A DNA stretch of 40,490 nucleotides from Chloroflexota bacterium (GCA_016190445.1 JACPQL010000052.1:1-40490); one strand, 5' to 3'. Positions 29,197-38,060 are shown, numbered from the stretch's first letter. The notes: generated by a model from the sequence alone, not told the origin. Program-made: numbers and translations.

Positions 29197-30900
29197 ATGC
29201 CTGCTTGTCACCTTCTGCGTAGGCTCCCTCTCTCCGGACTTCTGGTCTTGGCGCTCTCCTGTAGTGTGCCCACCCCTACGCCTACAGCGACACCCACGGC
29301 CACGCCTACTGCTACGCCGACGGCGACGGCCACTGCCACACCCACCTTCACGCCCACGTCCGCGCTGCCCACGCCCACGCCCACTTCCACGGCTACTCCG
29401 ACGCCTGTACCGCCAACGGCCACGGCGTTGCCCTCTGGCACTCTCACCGTCGCCTCTCCAGCGGCGCCGCCTCACCTGGACGTGCACCAGGCGGTGTCCG
29501 AGGCCCTCGCCTCGCTGGGGCCGGGGCTGGCGTACAGCCGGCTTCTTCGTCTGGCCACGGGGCCGGAGGTAGCGATTCCCAGCATGCAGGTGGAGTGCGA
29601 CCTATGCCAGAGCTGGCGGATGGTGGACCCTCGGATCTTTGAGTTCACCCTGCGCCCGGAGGCACAGTGGCATCCTGTTCCCCCTGTGAACGGGCGCCAG
29701 GTGACGGCCCAGGATGTGGTGTTCAGCTACCAGCGACTGAGCACGCCGGGCTGGCCCAACGCTGGGCTGGTGCATGGCGTGGAGGGCTGGACCGCCGTGG
29801 ACGAGCGTACGGTCCGGGTGGTTCTCCAACACCCCGACGCCGACTTTCTCCGCTCGCTGGCCGATGGCCACGCCAAGATTGTGGCGCCTGAGGTGGTGCA
29901 GCAGTACGGCGATCTGAAGGAGGCGCCTGTGGTGGGCACCGGGCCGTGGGTGTGGGAGGGGAAGCCTGCTGTCGGCGATTCCAGCTTCGTTGCCAGCAGC
30001 GCGTACTTTGAGCCCGGCGTGCCTGGGGTGCAGAGGCTAGTGATACGGGTGATGCCGGACACACAGACCATATTTGCTGCCCTGGCCACGGGTGCCGTGG
30101 ACGTTGGACGTGTGGAGGCAGGCCGGTGGGACACCTTGAAGGGACTGGGGGTGAAGTCCGTGGTGGCGCCTCGCATGGGGACCGGTGCCCTCCTGGCCCT
30201 GAGCGCCGCTCTGGAGGAGAGGGTGCGGGTCGCCTTTTTCCTCTCCCTGGACCCGTGGCGGAGCCTGGAGGACGTGTGGGGTGGGCAGGGGATTGTGGGC
30301 CTGGGGGCCCCGGTGGCCCAGTCGGACTGGTTGCTGAGCCGTGAGGAGATGGGGCGGTCCTTCAACCAACCGGAGCGGGCCAGGGGGATGCTGGCGGAGG
30401 TGGCTGGGGGGGGGCCGCCGCCGCTGGAGTTGCTGGTGGCTGACTTTGGTGAGCCGTACCTGGCCTACGGTGAGGCGGTGAGGGAGCAGCTCGCCCGGAC
30501 TGGCTTCCATGTGCGGTTGCAGGTGGTGAACCGCAGGGAGTACGCCGAGCGGGTGTGGGGCCGGCGGGACTTTCAGGCCGTCATAGGGGCTGTGCCTCCC
30601 GCCTCCACCACCAACGGCTTCCTGCTCTCCATGCTGCATAGCCAGGGGCAGTGGAGCATCACCGGCCATGGCTACCAGCGACTGGACCAGCTTGTGGAGG
30701 AGCAGGCCGCGGAGTATGACCAGGCCCGGCGCGGCGAGCTGGTGAGGGAGGTCCAGAGTTTTGTGCTTGACCGAGGTCTGCTATTCATGCCTGCGGTGAG
30801 CGTGGAGCGGTGGGCCTTCTGGCCGCAGGTGGGCGGTTTCTACCCCAACCTGGCGGGCTCGGAGTATTCCTTCTGGGCGAGGGTGCGGGTGGCTGGGTAG
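29197..30900 (+). CDS. Family 5 extracellular solute-binding lipoprotein
   Basis: 567 residues. The N-terminus has Arg-rich start, hydrophobic helix and LALSC, a plausible lipobox with Cys22. Residues about 23-80 are a Pro/Thr/Ala linker made of TPTATPTA-type repeats, encoded by a short tandem repeat at about 29270-29440. The binding domain follows, with YSRLLRLATG, FEFTLRPEAQWHPVPPVNGR and VTAQDVVFSYQRL, the family 5 (peptide/nickel) signature. ATG 29197 lacks a clear ribosome-binding site. No permease or ATPase gene is beside it, so the partner transporter is unknown. Confidence 0.87.
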   Translation: MPACHLLRRLPLSGLLVLALSCSVPTPTPTATPTATPTATPTATATATPTFTPTSALPTPTPTSTATPTPVPPTATALPSGTLTVASPAAPPHLDVHQAVSEALASLGPGLAYSRLLRLATGPEVAIPSMQVECDLCQSWRMVDPRIFEFTLRPEAQWHPVPPVNGRQVTAQDVVFSYQRLSTPGWPNAGLVHGVEGWTAVDERTVRVVLQHPDADFLRSLADGHAKIVAPEVVQQYGDLKEAPVVGTGPWVWEGKPAVGDSSFVASSAYFEPGVPGVQRLVIRVMPDTQTIFAALATGAVDVGRVEAGRWDTLKGLGVKSVVAPRMGTGALLALSAALEERVRVAFFLSLDPWRSLEDVWGGQGIVGLGAPVAQSDWLLSREEMGRSFNQPERARGMLAEVAGGGPPPLELLVADFGEPYLAYGEAVREQLARTGFHVRLQVVNRREYAERVWGRRDFQAVIGAVPPASTTNGFLLSMLHSQGQWSITGHGYQRLDQLVEEQAAEYDQARRGELVREVQSFVLDRGLLFMPAVSVERWAFWPQVGGFYPNLAGSEYSFWARVRVAG

Positions 30901-30984
30901 CCGCCATACGGGGCCGGCAGGGCCTGGCAGGTTGCAATGCGGGTATATGGAAGACCTCGGCGCGGCCGGGGGTTAGTGTCCCGT

Positions 30985-31050
30985 CTCAGAAAAACGTTGC
31001 CGAACCCAACCCCCAGGTTGTTTCCCACCCACCCGGGAGGGGAAGCACAG
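30985..31050. repeat. Fragment of the CCCACCC repeat family
   Basis: TTTCCCACCCACCCGGGAGGGG at about 31020-31041 shares TTTCCCACCCACCCG with the MITE-like copies. Only this fragment is recognisable in the 173-bp gap between the convergent lipoprotein and sufU genes. Confidence 0.4.
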
Positions 31051-31073
31051 CAGCGGACTGCAGGGACAGGACG

Positions 31074-31535
31074 CTAGCTGGCGCGGTGGGCGGCCCGGTA
31101 CTCCTTGATGCTGTCGAGGAGGGCTGACCAGGCCAGCAGGGCGCACTTGATGCGGATGGGGTACTGGCGCACCCCCTCCAGTGCCTCTAGCTCTCCGAGT
31201 TCCAGGCGCTGGGCCTCCTCCATCTCCTTGCCCAGCATCATCTGCTTGAAGACCGCCACCAACGCCTCCGCCTCTTCTATGGTGTGCCCTTTCAGCAGCT
31301 CGGTCATCATGGAGGCGGAAGACTGGCTTATGGAGCAGCCCTGACCACGGAACCCCACGGCCTGAATGCGCGCATCCTTGTCCAGCTTGGCGGTGATGGT
31401 GACCTCGTCGCCGCAGAAAGGGTTATATCCCACCGCGGAGAGGTCCGGGTCAGCCAGCTTCACGTTGTTCCGGGGGTTCCTGTAATGGTCCAGGATGACT
31501 TCCCGGTACAGTTCATCAAGCTCTTCGAGTGACAT
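31074..31535 (-). CDS. sufU: Iron-sulfur assembly protein SufU
   Basis: 153 residues with the three cysteines C41 (NPFCGDE, Asp43), C67 (GQGCSIS) and C131 (RIKCALLAW) typical of SufU. SufU takes sulfur from the SufS persulfide via zinc-ligand swap. ATG 31535 overlaps sufS by 20 bp. Last gene of the suf operon. Confidence 0.95.
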   Translation of the reverse strand: MSLEELDELYREVILDHYRNPRNNVKLADPDLSAVGYNPFCGDEVTITAKLDKDARIQAVGFRGQGCSISQSSASMMTELLKGHTIEEAEALVAVFKQMMLGKEMEEAQRLELGELEALEGVRQYPIRIKCALLAWSALLDSIKEYRAAHRAS

Positions 31536-32757
31536 GAGAAAAGAACCTGAGCGATTGCTTGAGCCCGTCCACCAGGAGGTCTACCTCCTCCTCCGTGTTA
31601 TAGATGTAGAAGCTGGCCCGGGCGGTGGCGGGCACGTTCAACTTGCGCATGAGAGGCATGGCGCAGTGGTGGCCGGCGCGGATGGCGATGCCCAGCTTGT
31701 CCAGCGCCGTCCCAAGATCGTGGGGATGGACTCCATGCGCATAGAAGGATACGACGCCGCCTCTTACATTCAAGTCCTTGGGGCCGAAGAGGGTGACGTC
31801 CTCCAGCTCTTTAAGAGCATTCAAGGTGTAGCCCGTTAGCTGGACCTCGTGCTGGCGGACGTTCTCCATGCCCAGGCCCTGGAGGTAGTCCACCGCCGCG
31901 CCCAGAGCAATACTATCAGCAATGTTAGGTGTTCCCGCCTCAAAGCGCAAGGGGAGGTCGTTCCAGGTGGCGTGGTCGTACCACACCTCTTTCACCATCT
32001 CGCCGCCGTGCAGGAAAGGCCCCATCTCGTCCAGCACTGGGCGTTTGACGTAGAGCACGCCTATACCCGTGGGGGCACACATCTTGTGTCCTGAGAAGGC
32101 CAGGAAGTCGCAGTCCAGGTCCTGTACGTCCACAGGCATGTGGGGGACGCTCTGGGCAGCGTCCACCAGCACCGTGGCCCCCAACTGGTGGGCGGCCCTG
32201 GCGATCTCTTTCACCGGGTTGATGGTGCCCAGCACGTTGGAGACGTGAGTGAGGGCCACAAGCCTAGTGCGGGAGGTAAGCACTGTCTCCAGGCGGGAGA
32301 GGTCAAGGGTGTGGTCTTCCGCGAGCGGGATGAAGGTCAGATGGGCTCCTGTGTCCTGGGCCACCTTCTGCCAGGGCACCAGGTTGCTGTGGTGCTCCAT
32401 CTCGGTGAGCAGTATCTCGTCTCCCTCATGCACGTTTGCCGGCGCCCAGGTCCTGGCCACCAGGTTGATTGCCTCGGTGGTGTTGCGGACGAAGATGAGC
32501 TGCTCGTGGGATGGGGCGCCAATAAAGGCGGTCACCTTGGCCCGTGCCTCTTCGTACCGGGCGGTGGCCTCCACGCTCAGGGCGTGGACCCCCCGGTGGA
32601 CGTTGGAGTTGTACCCCTCGTAGTACTCCACCAGGGCGTCTATCACGCAGCGAGGCTTCTGGGAGGTGGCGGCGTTGTCCAGGTAGACCAGCGGTCTCCC
32701 GTTCACTTCTCGCCGCAACACCGGGAAGTCCTCCCGGATTCTCCTTGCGTCCAGCAT
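31516..32757 (-). CDS. sufS: Cysteine desulfurase SufS
   Basis: 413 residues, PLP enzyme that removes sulfur from cysteine. YLDNAATSQKP, HRGVHALS, EHHSNLVPW, DAAQSVPH and the PLP Lys225 in FSGHKM are intact; the active Cys is Cys365 in RAGHHCAMP. It belongs to group II (SufS/CsdA). AAAGGAC precedes ATG 32757. It is 38 bp after the Rieske gene. Confidence 0.96.
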   Translation of the reverse strand: MLDARRIREDFPVLRREVNGRPLVYLDNAATSQKPRCVIDALVEYYEGYNSNVHRGVHALSVEATARYEEARAKVTAFIGAPSHEQLIFVRNTTEAINLVARTWAPANVHEGDEILLTEMEHHSNLVPWQKVAQDTGAHLTFIPLAEDHTLDLSRLETVLTSRTRLVALTHVSNVLGTINPVKEIARAAHQLGATVLVDAAQSVPHMPVDVQDLDCDFLAFSGHKMCAPTGIGVLYVKRPVLDEMGPFLHGGEMVKEVWYDHATWNDLPLRFEAGTPNIADSIALGAAVDYLQGLGMENVRQHEVQLTGYTLNALKELEDVTLFGPKDLNVRGGVVSFYAHGVHPHDLGTALDKLGIAIRAGHHCAMPLMRKLNVPATARASFYIYNTEEEVDLLVDGLKQSLRFFSHVTRRA

Positions 32758-32795
32758 GATGTCCTTTCTCCGCGGTCAGCGTCGCGTAGTGAAAG

Positions 32796-33116
32796 CTACG
32801 CCCGCTCCGCGGACACCTCCACATCCTTGCCCAGGACACGGACCGGGAACGTGTCCACGGAAGAGAATGCGGGCGGGGCCACCACCTCGCCCGTCTTCAC
32901 GTTGAATCTGGCCCCGTGTCTCGGGCACTCGATGGTCTCTCCGTCCAACTCTCCCTGGTCCAGGGAGCCCCCGTCATGGGTGCACTCGTTGCTGACGGCG
33001 TAGAACTCCCCGTCCACGTTGCAGATGGCTATCTGCTCCCCGTCAACCTCCACCACCCTTGCCGTGCCTGGCGGCACCTCATTCACCGTTGCCACCTTGG
33101 TAAACTTGAGGCCCAT
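32796..33116 (-). CDS. Rieske [2Fe-2S] ferredoxin-type protein
   Basis: 106 residues, with CTHDGGSLD and CPRHGARFN giving the C-x-H...C-x2-H cluster ligands and a PPAFSSVDTFPVRV end typical of NirD/ferredoxin-type Rieske proteins. ATG 33116 starts MGLKFTKVATVNEVPPG; in-frame residues further upstream are not conserved. It sits between sufD and sufS, an arrangement seen in several suf operons of Actinobacteria and Chloroflexota, and probably supplies electrons or a recipient cluster. Its precise role is unknown. Confidence 0.88.
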   Translation of the reverse strand: MGLKFTKVATVNEVPPGTARVVEVDGEQIAICNVDGEFYAVSNECTHDGGSLDQGELDGETIECPRHGARFNVKTGEVVAPPAFSSVDTFPVRVLGKDVEVSAERA

Positions 33117-33171
33117 GGTTTGCAGACCATCTCCCCATTCGCGAAGCTGCCGCAGCGTCAGCCGCAGCTTG

Positions 33172-34512
33172 TTACATCGCTTGCAGCCTGGCTGCAACCA
33201 ACTCCTCCGCGTGCCCGCGGAACGGCGCGTAGTCAATGGCGTTGACCACCTCGGCCACGAAGCCACGCACCAAGAAGCCGCGAGCCTCCTCTTCGCTGAG
33301 CCCGCGGCTTCTGAGGTAAAACAGCGCCCTTTCATCCAACTGTCCACAGGCGGCCCCGTGGCCGCACTTCACGTCGTCGGAGTAGATCCAGAAGGCGGGC
33401 TTGGTATCCGCCTCTGCCCGGTCAGAGAGCAGCAGGTTCTTGTCCACCTGCTCGGCGTTCACCTTATGGAGGCCCTTGCGCACGATGATGCTTCCGTGGA
33501 AAACGCTCCTCGACTTGCCGTCGAGGATGCCTTTGTAGAGCTCACGGGTGGTGGTATAGGAGGCCGCGTGGTCTACGATGACCTGATTGTCCACGTGTTG
33601 GTTCCTGCTCACCATGTAGAGGCCGCCCAGCATACAGGAGCTACCCTCGCCCGCCAGGACCATGTTGAGATTATTCCTGACGAGCCCCCCGCCCAGGTCC
33701 AGATTGCACGACAAGAAGGTGCTGTCGCGGCCCAGCTCCACCTGGGTAGTGGCGATGTGGAACGACTGCTCGCTCTGCCGCTGTACTTTATAGTACCTCA
33801 CCGCAGCCCTCTCGCCTAGCGCCACCTCGGTGACCGCGTTGGCGAAGTACTGGTTGTCCTCCAGCCCACCGTGGCTCTCGATGATGGTCGTCTTGCTCTC
33901 CTTCCCCGCGATGACGAGCACTCTGGGGTGAGAGGCGGCGTCCTGGGCGCGGGAGGTGTAGAGGAATAGCAGGTGGATGGGCGCATCCACCTGCACCCCG
34001 TCAGGGATGTGCACCAGGGCCCCGTCATGGAGGAAGGCCGTGTTGAGGGCGGTGAAGGCACTCTTGTTGTAGTCGGCATAGCGGGCCAGGTGTTGCTCTG
34101 CCAGACCTGTGCCGTTGGCCAGAGCGTCAGCCAGGTCTGTCACGCTGGCCCCGGTGGGCAAGGAGGGGAGCGACGAAAGTTGCTCCACGTAGCGCCCGTC
34201 CACAAAGACCAGCAGGTTCCAATCCGCCGCCTGCCGGCCAAAGGTGTACCTGGCCAGCCTCCGGGCCGTCACCCTTGCGGGCGCGGCTGCCATCAGAGGA
34301 AGCAGGGGCGCCCTGGCGATGGGGCCCACGTCGGTGTACTTCCACTCCTCGTTGCCGCGCCTGGCCACAGGGAATCCCAACTCCCGGAACCTGGCAATGG
34401 CCGCCTGCCGGAGCGCCCGGGCCCAGGAGGGGTCCCTGGTCGCACCGTTTTTCTCAAAGGACTCGAAGGCCGAGAGGTACCTCGCCTCCTGGGTCAGCGA
34501 CTGTTGGGTCAT
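33172..34512 (-). CDS. sufD: Fe-S cluster assembly protein SufD
   Basis: 446 residues: NEEWKYTDVG near the N-terminus, the right-handed beta-helix core with VIAGKESKTTIIESHGG, and the C-terminal KPAFWIYSDDVKCGHGAACGQLDERALFYLRSRG with conserved Cys-x-His-Gly. It pairs with SufB on the SufC ATPase. ATG 34512 is 17 bp after sufC. Confidence 0.95.
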   Translation of the reverse strand: MTQQSLTQEARYLSAFESFEKNGATRDPSWARALRQAAIARFRELGFPVARRGNEEWKYTDVGPIARAPLLPLMAAAPARVTARRLARYTFGRQAADWNLLVFVDGRYVEQLSSLPSLPTGASVTDLADALANGTGLAEQHLARYADYNKSAFTALNTAFLHDGALVHIPDGVQVDAPIHLLFLYTSRAQDAASHPRVLVIAGKESKTTIIESHGGLEDNQYFANAVTEVALGERAAVRYYKVQRQSEQSFHIATTQVELGRDSTFLSCNLDLGGGLVRNNLNMVLAGEGSSCMLGGLYMVSRNQHVDNQVIVDHAASYTTTRELYKGILDGKSRSVFHGSIIVRKGLHKVNAEQVDKNLLLSDRAEADTKPAFWIYSDDVKCGHGAACGQLDERALFYLRSRGLSEEEARGFLVRGFVAEVVNAIDYAPFRGHAEELVAARLQAM

Positions 34513-34528
34513 GGGGCGGGCCTCTCCT

Positions 34529-35296
34529 TCAAACGCCAGACCTCAGACTTCGAACGGACTCCTCGACCCAGTCGTAGCCTTTGGACTCCACCTCCAGGGC
34601 CAGCTCCTTGGCGCCGGACTTTATGAGGCGGCCACCCATGAGGACGTGCACCGCATCGGGGACAACGTAGTCCAAAATCCTCTGGTAGTGGGTGATGAGA
34701 AGTACGGAGTTCTCCGGGCCTCGCAGCTTGTTGATCCCGTTGGCCACCGCTCGAAGGGCGTCCACGTCCAGGCCCGAGTCGGGCTCATCCAGCACGGCCA
34801 GCCTCGGCTCCATCACCGCCATCTGAAGGATCTCGCAGCGCTTCTTCTCGCCGCCCGAGAACCCGTCGTTGACGTAGCGTTTGGTGAGGCTGGTGTCCAT
34901 CTCCACCAGCTTCACCTTCTCCTTGAGCATCCGATCGAACTTCAGGACGTCCAGCTCCTCCAGCCCGCGGCTTTTGCGAATGGCGTTGAACCCGGCCCGA
35001 AGGAAGTGGTCCAGCCGCACGCCGGGGATCTCTACCGGGTGCTGAAAGGAGAGGAAGATGCCAGCCCTGGCTCTCGCCTCCGGCGCCACGCGCAGCAGGT
35101 CCTGTCCCTGGAAGAGCACCTCACCGGAGGTGACGGTGTAAAGGGGGTGGCCCGCCAGAACGTATGCCAGGGTGCTCTTGCCGGAGCCATTGGGCCCCAT
35201 AATGGCGTGGACCTCCCCGGCCTTTATGCTGAGGTCCACTCCTTTCAGTATCTCCACTCCTCCCACCGAGGCGTGCAGCTCTCGCACTTCCAGCAT
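34529..35296 (-). CDS. sufC: Fe-S assembly ATPase SufC
   Basis: 255 residues: MLEVRELHASVGGVEILKGV start, Walker A GPNGSGKST, FLSFQHPVEIPGV, the SufC signature FSGGEKKRCEILQMA, Walker B LAVLDEPDSGLDVDAL, and ITHYQRIL. ATG 35296 has GGGAGAG upstream; longer in-frame extension lies inside sufB and is not conserved. It drives the SufB/SufD scaffold. Confidence 0.97.
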   Translation of the reverse strand: MLEVRELHASVGGVEILKGVDLSIKAGEVHAIMGPNGSGKSTLAYVLAGHPLYTVTSGEVLFQGQDLLRVAPEARARAGIFLSFQHPVEIPGVRLDHFLRAGFNAIRKSRGLEELDVLKFDRMLKEKVKLVEMDTSLTKRYVNDGFSGGEKKRCEILQMAVMEPRLAVLDEPDSGLDVDALRAVANGINKLRGPENSVLLITHYQRILDYVVPDAVHVLMGGRLIKSGAKELALEVESKGYDWVEESVRSLRSGV

Positions 35297-35306
35297 TGCT
35301 CTCCCT

Positions 35307-36764
35307 TTAGCCAACGGTGCCTTCCAGGTTCGCCTCCAGAAGCCTGGTGGCCTCCACGGCGAACTCCATGGGCAACTGCTTGAATACCTCCTTACAGAAC
35401 CCATTGATGATCAGCGAGTGGGCCTCCTCCGTGTTCATGCCCCGCTGGTTGCAGTAGAAGAGCTGAGCCTCGCTGACCTTGGAGGTGAACGCCTCATGCT
35501 CTAGGTGGGCGGTGTTGTTCCGCACCTCCACGTAAGGGGTGGTGTGGGCGCCGCACTGGTCGCCCAGCAGGAGCGAGTCGCACTGGGTGAAGTTCCAGGC
35601 GTTGGCGGCTTTTGGCATCACCCGCACCAGGCCGCGGTAGGTGTTGTTGCCATGGCCTGCGGAGATGCCTTTGGCAATGATGGTGCTCCGGGTGTTCTTG
35701 CCGATATGGGTCATCTTGGTGCCGGTATCGGCCTGCTGATAGGCCTTGGCCAGCGTTACCGAGTAGAACTCGCCGATGGAGTTGTCCCCCTGGAGGATGA
35801 CGCTGGGGTACTTCCAGGTGATGGCGGAGCCGGTCTCCACCTGGGTCCAGGAGATCTTGGAGTTCTTTCCCTGGCACTTGCCGCGCTTGGTGACGAAGTT
35901 GAAGACGCCGCCCTTGCCCTCCTCGTCCCCCGGGTACCAGTTCTGGATGGTGGAGTACTTGATCTGAGCGTTGTCCAGGGTGATCAGCTCCACAACGGCG
36001 GCGTGCAACTGGTTTTGGTCCCGCATGGGGGCGCTACAGCCCTCCAGGTAGCTGACGTAGGCGCCCTCCTCGGCGATGATCAACGTCCGCTCGAACTGGC
36101 CCGTGCCCTCGGCGTTGATCCTGAAATAGGTGGTCAGCTCCAGGGGGCAGCGAACGCCCTTGGGCACGTAGCAGAAAGAGCCGTCGGAGAAGACCGCCGA
36201 GTTCAGCGCCGCGTAGAAGTTGTCGGTGTACGGTACCACTGAGCCCAGATACTTCTTGACCAGGTCTGGGTGGTCCTGGACCGCCTCCGACATGGAGCAG
36301 AAGATGACGCCGTATTTGGCCAGCGTCTCCTTGGCGGTGGTGGCCACCGACACGCTGTCGAAGATGGCGTCCACGGCCACCCCCGCCAGGCGCTTCTGCT
36401 CCTCCAGGGGAATGCCCAGCTTTTCGTAGGTCTTCAGCAGCTCCTTGTCCACCTCATCCAGGCTGCCAAGCTGCTGCCTCTGCTTGGGCGCTGCGTAGTA
36501 GCTGATGGCCTGGAAGTCTATGGGGGGATAGTGGACGTTAGCCCAGCCGGGCAACTGGCCCTGGCCTAGCAGGGAGAGGAAGTGCTTGAGGGCTTTAAGT
36601 CGCCACTCCAGCATCCACTCAGGCTCGCGCTTCTTGGCGGAGACCCATCGTATGATCTCCTCGTTCAGGCCAAGAGGAGCGGACTCCTCCTCGATCTCCG
36701 TGACGAAGCCGTACTTGTAGGCACGGCTGGCTACATCCTTGACCAACTGGTTGCTGGTAGTCAC
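35307..36764 (-). CDS. sufB: Fe-S cluster scaffold SufB
   Basis: 485 residues: [18 protein letters not shown], the conserved [33 protein letters not shown]-type [18 protein letters not shown]-like [13 protein letters not shown], and [26 protein letters not shown]. It builds the [4Fe-4S] cluster with SufC and SufD. The start is GTG 36764 with GAGGG about 9 nt upstream. First gene of the operon. Confidence 0.96.
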   Translation of the reverse strand: MTTSNQLVKDVASRAYKYGFVTEIEEESAPLGLNEEIIRWVSAKKREPEWMLEWRLKALKHFLSLLGQGQLPGWANVHYPPIDFQAISYYAAPKQRQQLGSLDEVDKELLKTYEKLGIPLEEQKRLAGVAVDAIFDSVSVATTAKETLAKYGVIFCSMSEAVQDHPDLVKKYLGSVVPYTDNFYAALNSAVFSDGSFCYVPKGVRCPLELTTYFRINAEGTGQFERTLIIAEEGAYVSYLEGCSAPMRDQNQLHAAVVELITLDNAQIKYSTIQNWYPGDEEGKGGVFNFVTKRGKCQGKNSKISWTQVETGSAITWKYPSVILQGDNSIGEFYSVTLAKAYQQADTGTKMTHIGKNTRSTIIAKGISAGHGNNTYRGLVRVMPKAANAWNFTQCDSLLLGDQCGAHTTPYVEVRNNTAHLEHEAFTSKVSEAQLFYCNQRGMNTEEAHSLIINGFCKEVFKQLPMEFAVEATRLLEANLEGTVG

Positions 36765-36821
36765 AGGCTACACCCTCTTCGATGCTAGCCCTCTGACGGC
36801 AAATTTGGAAGGGCCAATTGT

Positions 36822-36836
36822 TGACCAATTTAGTCA
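36822..36836 (-). promoter_or_regulatory. Rrf2/IscR-like operator dyad for suf operon
   Basis: TGACTAAATTGGTCA is a 15-bp dyad (TGAC...GTCA with AA/TT inside) lying 6 bp downstream of the sufB -10, so it would cover the transcription start. Rrf2-family Fe-S regulators bind sites of this general shape, which fits feedback control of cluster assembly. No regulator gene is in the window; the family assignment is inference. Confidence 0.55.
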
Positions 36837-36841
36837 GGAAT

Positions 36842-36870
36842 AGTCTACCGCTGCTCTCCACGAACGTCAA
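36842..36870 (-). promoter_or_regulatory. Promoter of the suf operon
   Basis: TTGACG (36865-36870), 17 bp, then TAGACT (36842-36847). Five of six -35 bases and four of six -10 bases match the consensus. The stop codon of the upstream nucleoside hydrolase lies inside the -35. Confidence 0.65.
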
Positions 36871-38060
36871 GGGGGACTTGATGGCCTGTTCTCGTTGGCG
36901 CCCAAGGCGCCCAGGGTAGTTTTCAGCAGGCCAAAGAAGCCCTGCACGTCAACCCTGGATGGCACGGCCACGGCCCCATTACCTTTCACGACCCGGCTCA
37001 TCCCCCTTTTTCCCCTGTCCTGGGTCTCCACTGAAACGCTGCGACGCTCCGCTGGCATCACTGCGGGGTCAACGGCCACCGCCATGGCTAGTGGGTCGCA
37101 CAGGTCGTACCGGGCATTCGGGGGTCGCCTGCGGAACCACCCGGCCAGAAGGCGCCCCACAAACCTGGCATCGGGCCCTCCCTCCAGGTATGGGCGCAGC
37201 TCCTCCCGGCCCAAGGTGGCCTGGCGGCAGGCATCAAGGGGCACCAGAGTTATGGGCAGGCCGCTGTTCAGCACGCGGCGCGCCGCCTCCGGGTCGTTAT
37301 GGAAATTGAACTCCGCATAGGGGGTCACGTTCCCTGGACACGATAGGGCGCCGCCCATTACCACCAGCCCCCGGAGGCGGCGCGCCGCCTCCGGGCGGCG
37401 CTCCAGCAGGCGGGCCACATTGGTCAGCGGCCCCAGGGCTACCAGGGTGACATCCCCCGGGCGCTCCACTACCTTGCGGGCCATGAACTCCTCGGCCCGC
37501 TCCGCCGAGGGCCGCAGGCTGGGGCGAGGCAGCCGCACCGTGAGTCCGCCGGGGCCGTGGAAGTCGTAGGCGTAGTGGAAGGCGCCTTGTAGAGGGCGCC
37601 GGGCGCCAGGGGCCACCGGCACGTCGGCCCGGCTGGCGTGCTCCAGGACCCGGAGGGCGTTGCGGGTGCAGTGGGCCAGGCGGGCGTTGCCGCCCACGGT
37701 GGTGATGCCCAGGACCTGTAGGGCAGGGGAGCGCAGCGCCATCAGGATGGCGATGAAGTCGTCGGTGCCGGGGTCCGTGTCTATGAGGACGGCCTTAGAG
37801 CCTATCCAACAACCCTCACCCTCCTTCCTTCGGCTTGGCTCAGGACAGGCCTGTGTCCCCCGCTCCCCCGATGCCATCGGGGGAGCGGGGGAAGGGAAAA
37901 TGAATCTGGGGGACACCTCCGACTTCGTCGCGAGTCTCGATGAGCAAAGCTCATCGGACCCCATTTCCCCCGGCCCTTCGGCTGCGCTCAGGGCAAGCTC
38001 CGGGGCTTCGCCCCCTCTGCACTTCCCGAGCCTACAGTTATTGGATAGGCTTTTAGGCAT
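36867..38060 (-). CDS. Nucleoside hydrolase (IunH family) with in-frame repeat insertion
   Basis: The frame is open for 397 residues. From residue 90 it is a normal inosine-uridine nucleoside hydrolase: VLIDTDPGTDD (calcium site), VVMGGAL, YAEFNFHNDPEAA and CDPLAMAVA. Residues 1-3 (MPK) are followed by about 86 residues from a repeat element (37798-38052), then KAVLIDTDPG. Without the insert the protein would read MPKAVLIDTDPG and have 311 residues, the family length. ATG 38060 overlaps the upstream NERD stop by 8 bp. An inner ATG at 37877 could start a shorter product. Whether it folds is unknown. Likely reaction: ribonucleoside N-glycosidic hydrolysis. Confidence 0.85.
   Translation of the reverse strand: MPKSLSNNCRLGKCRGGEAPELALSAAEGPGEMGSDELCSSRLATKSEVSPRFIFPSPAPPMASGERGTQACPEPSRRKEGEGCWIGSKAVLIDTDPGTDDFIAILMALRSPALQVLGITTVGGNARLAHCTRNALRVLEHASRADVPVAPGARRPLQGAFHYAYDFHGPGGLTVRLPRPSLRPSAERAEEFMARKVVERPGDVTLVALGPLTNVARLLERRPEAARRLRGLVVMGGALSCPGNVTPYAEFNFHNDPEAARRVLNSGLPITLVPLDACRQATLGREELRPYLEGGPDARFVGRLLAGWFRRRPPNARYDLCDPLAMAVAVDPAVMPAERRSVSVETQDRGKRGMSRVVKGNGAVAVPSRVDVQGFFGLLKTTLGALGANENRPSSPP
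37798..38052. mobile_element. MITE-like element inserted in-frame in nucleoside hydrolase
   Basis: Ends GAGCCTATCCAACAAC (37798-37813) and GTTATTGGATAGGCTT (38037-38052) are inverted with 14 of 16 matches, flanked by TTA (37795-37797 and 38053-38055) or TTAG as the direct repeat. The interior has the 25-nt palindrome 37862-37886, a CGATGAGC-AAA-GCTCATCG hairpin, and a 99-bp core at 37903-38001 shared with 21866-21964 at 98 positions. At 255 bp it is a multiple of three with no stop in the host frame. It carries no transposase. Confidence 0.85.

Noticed and set aside
29270-29440. Regular short repeats as a CRISPR-like array
   Set aside because: They are imperfect short units in frame inside a lipoprotein gene and encode a Thr/Pro linker; there are no spacers or cas genes.
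35505-36242. Long plus-strand frame opposite sufB
   Set aside because: Antisense shadow caused by GC-rich codon use.
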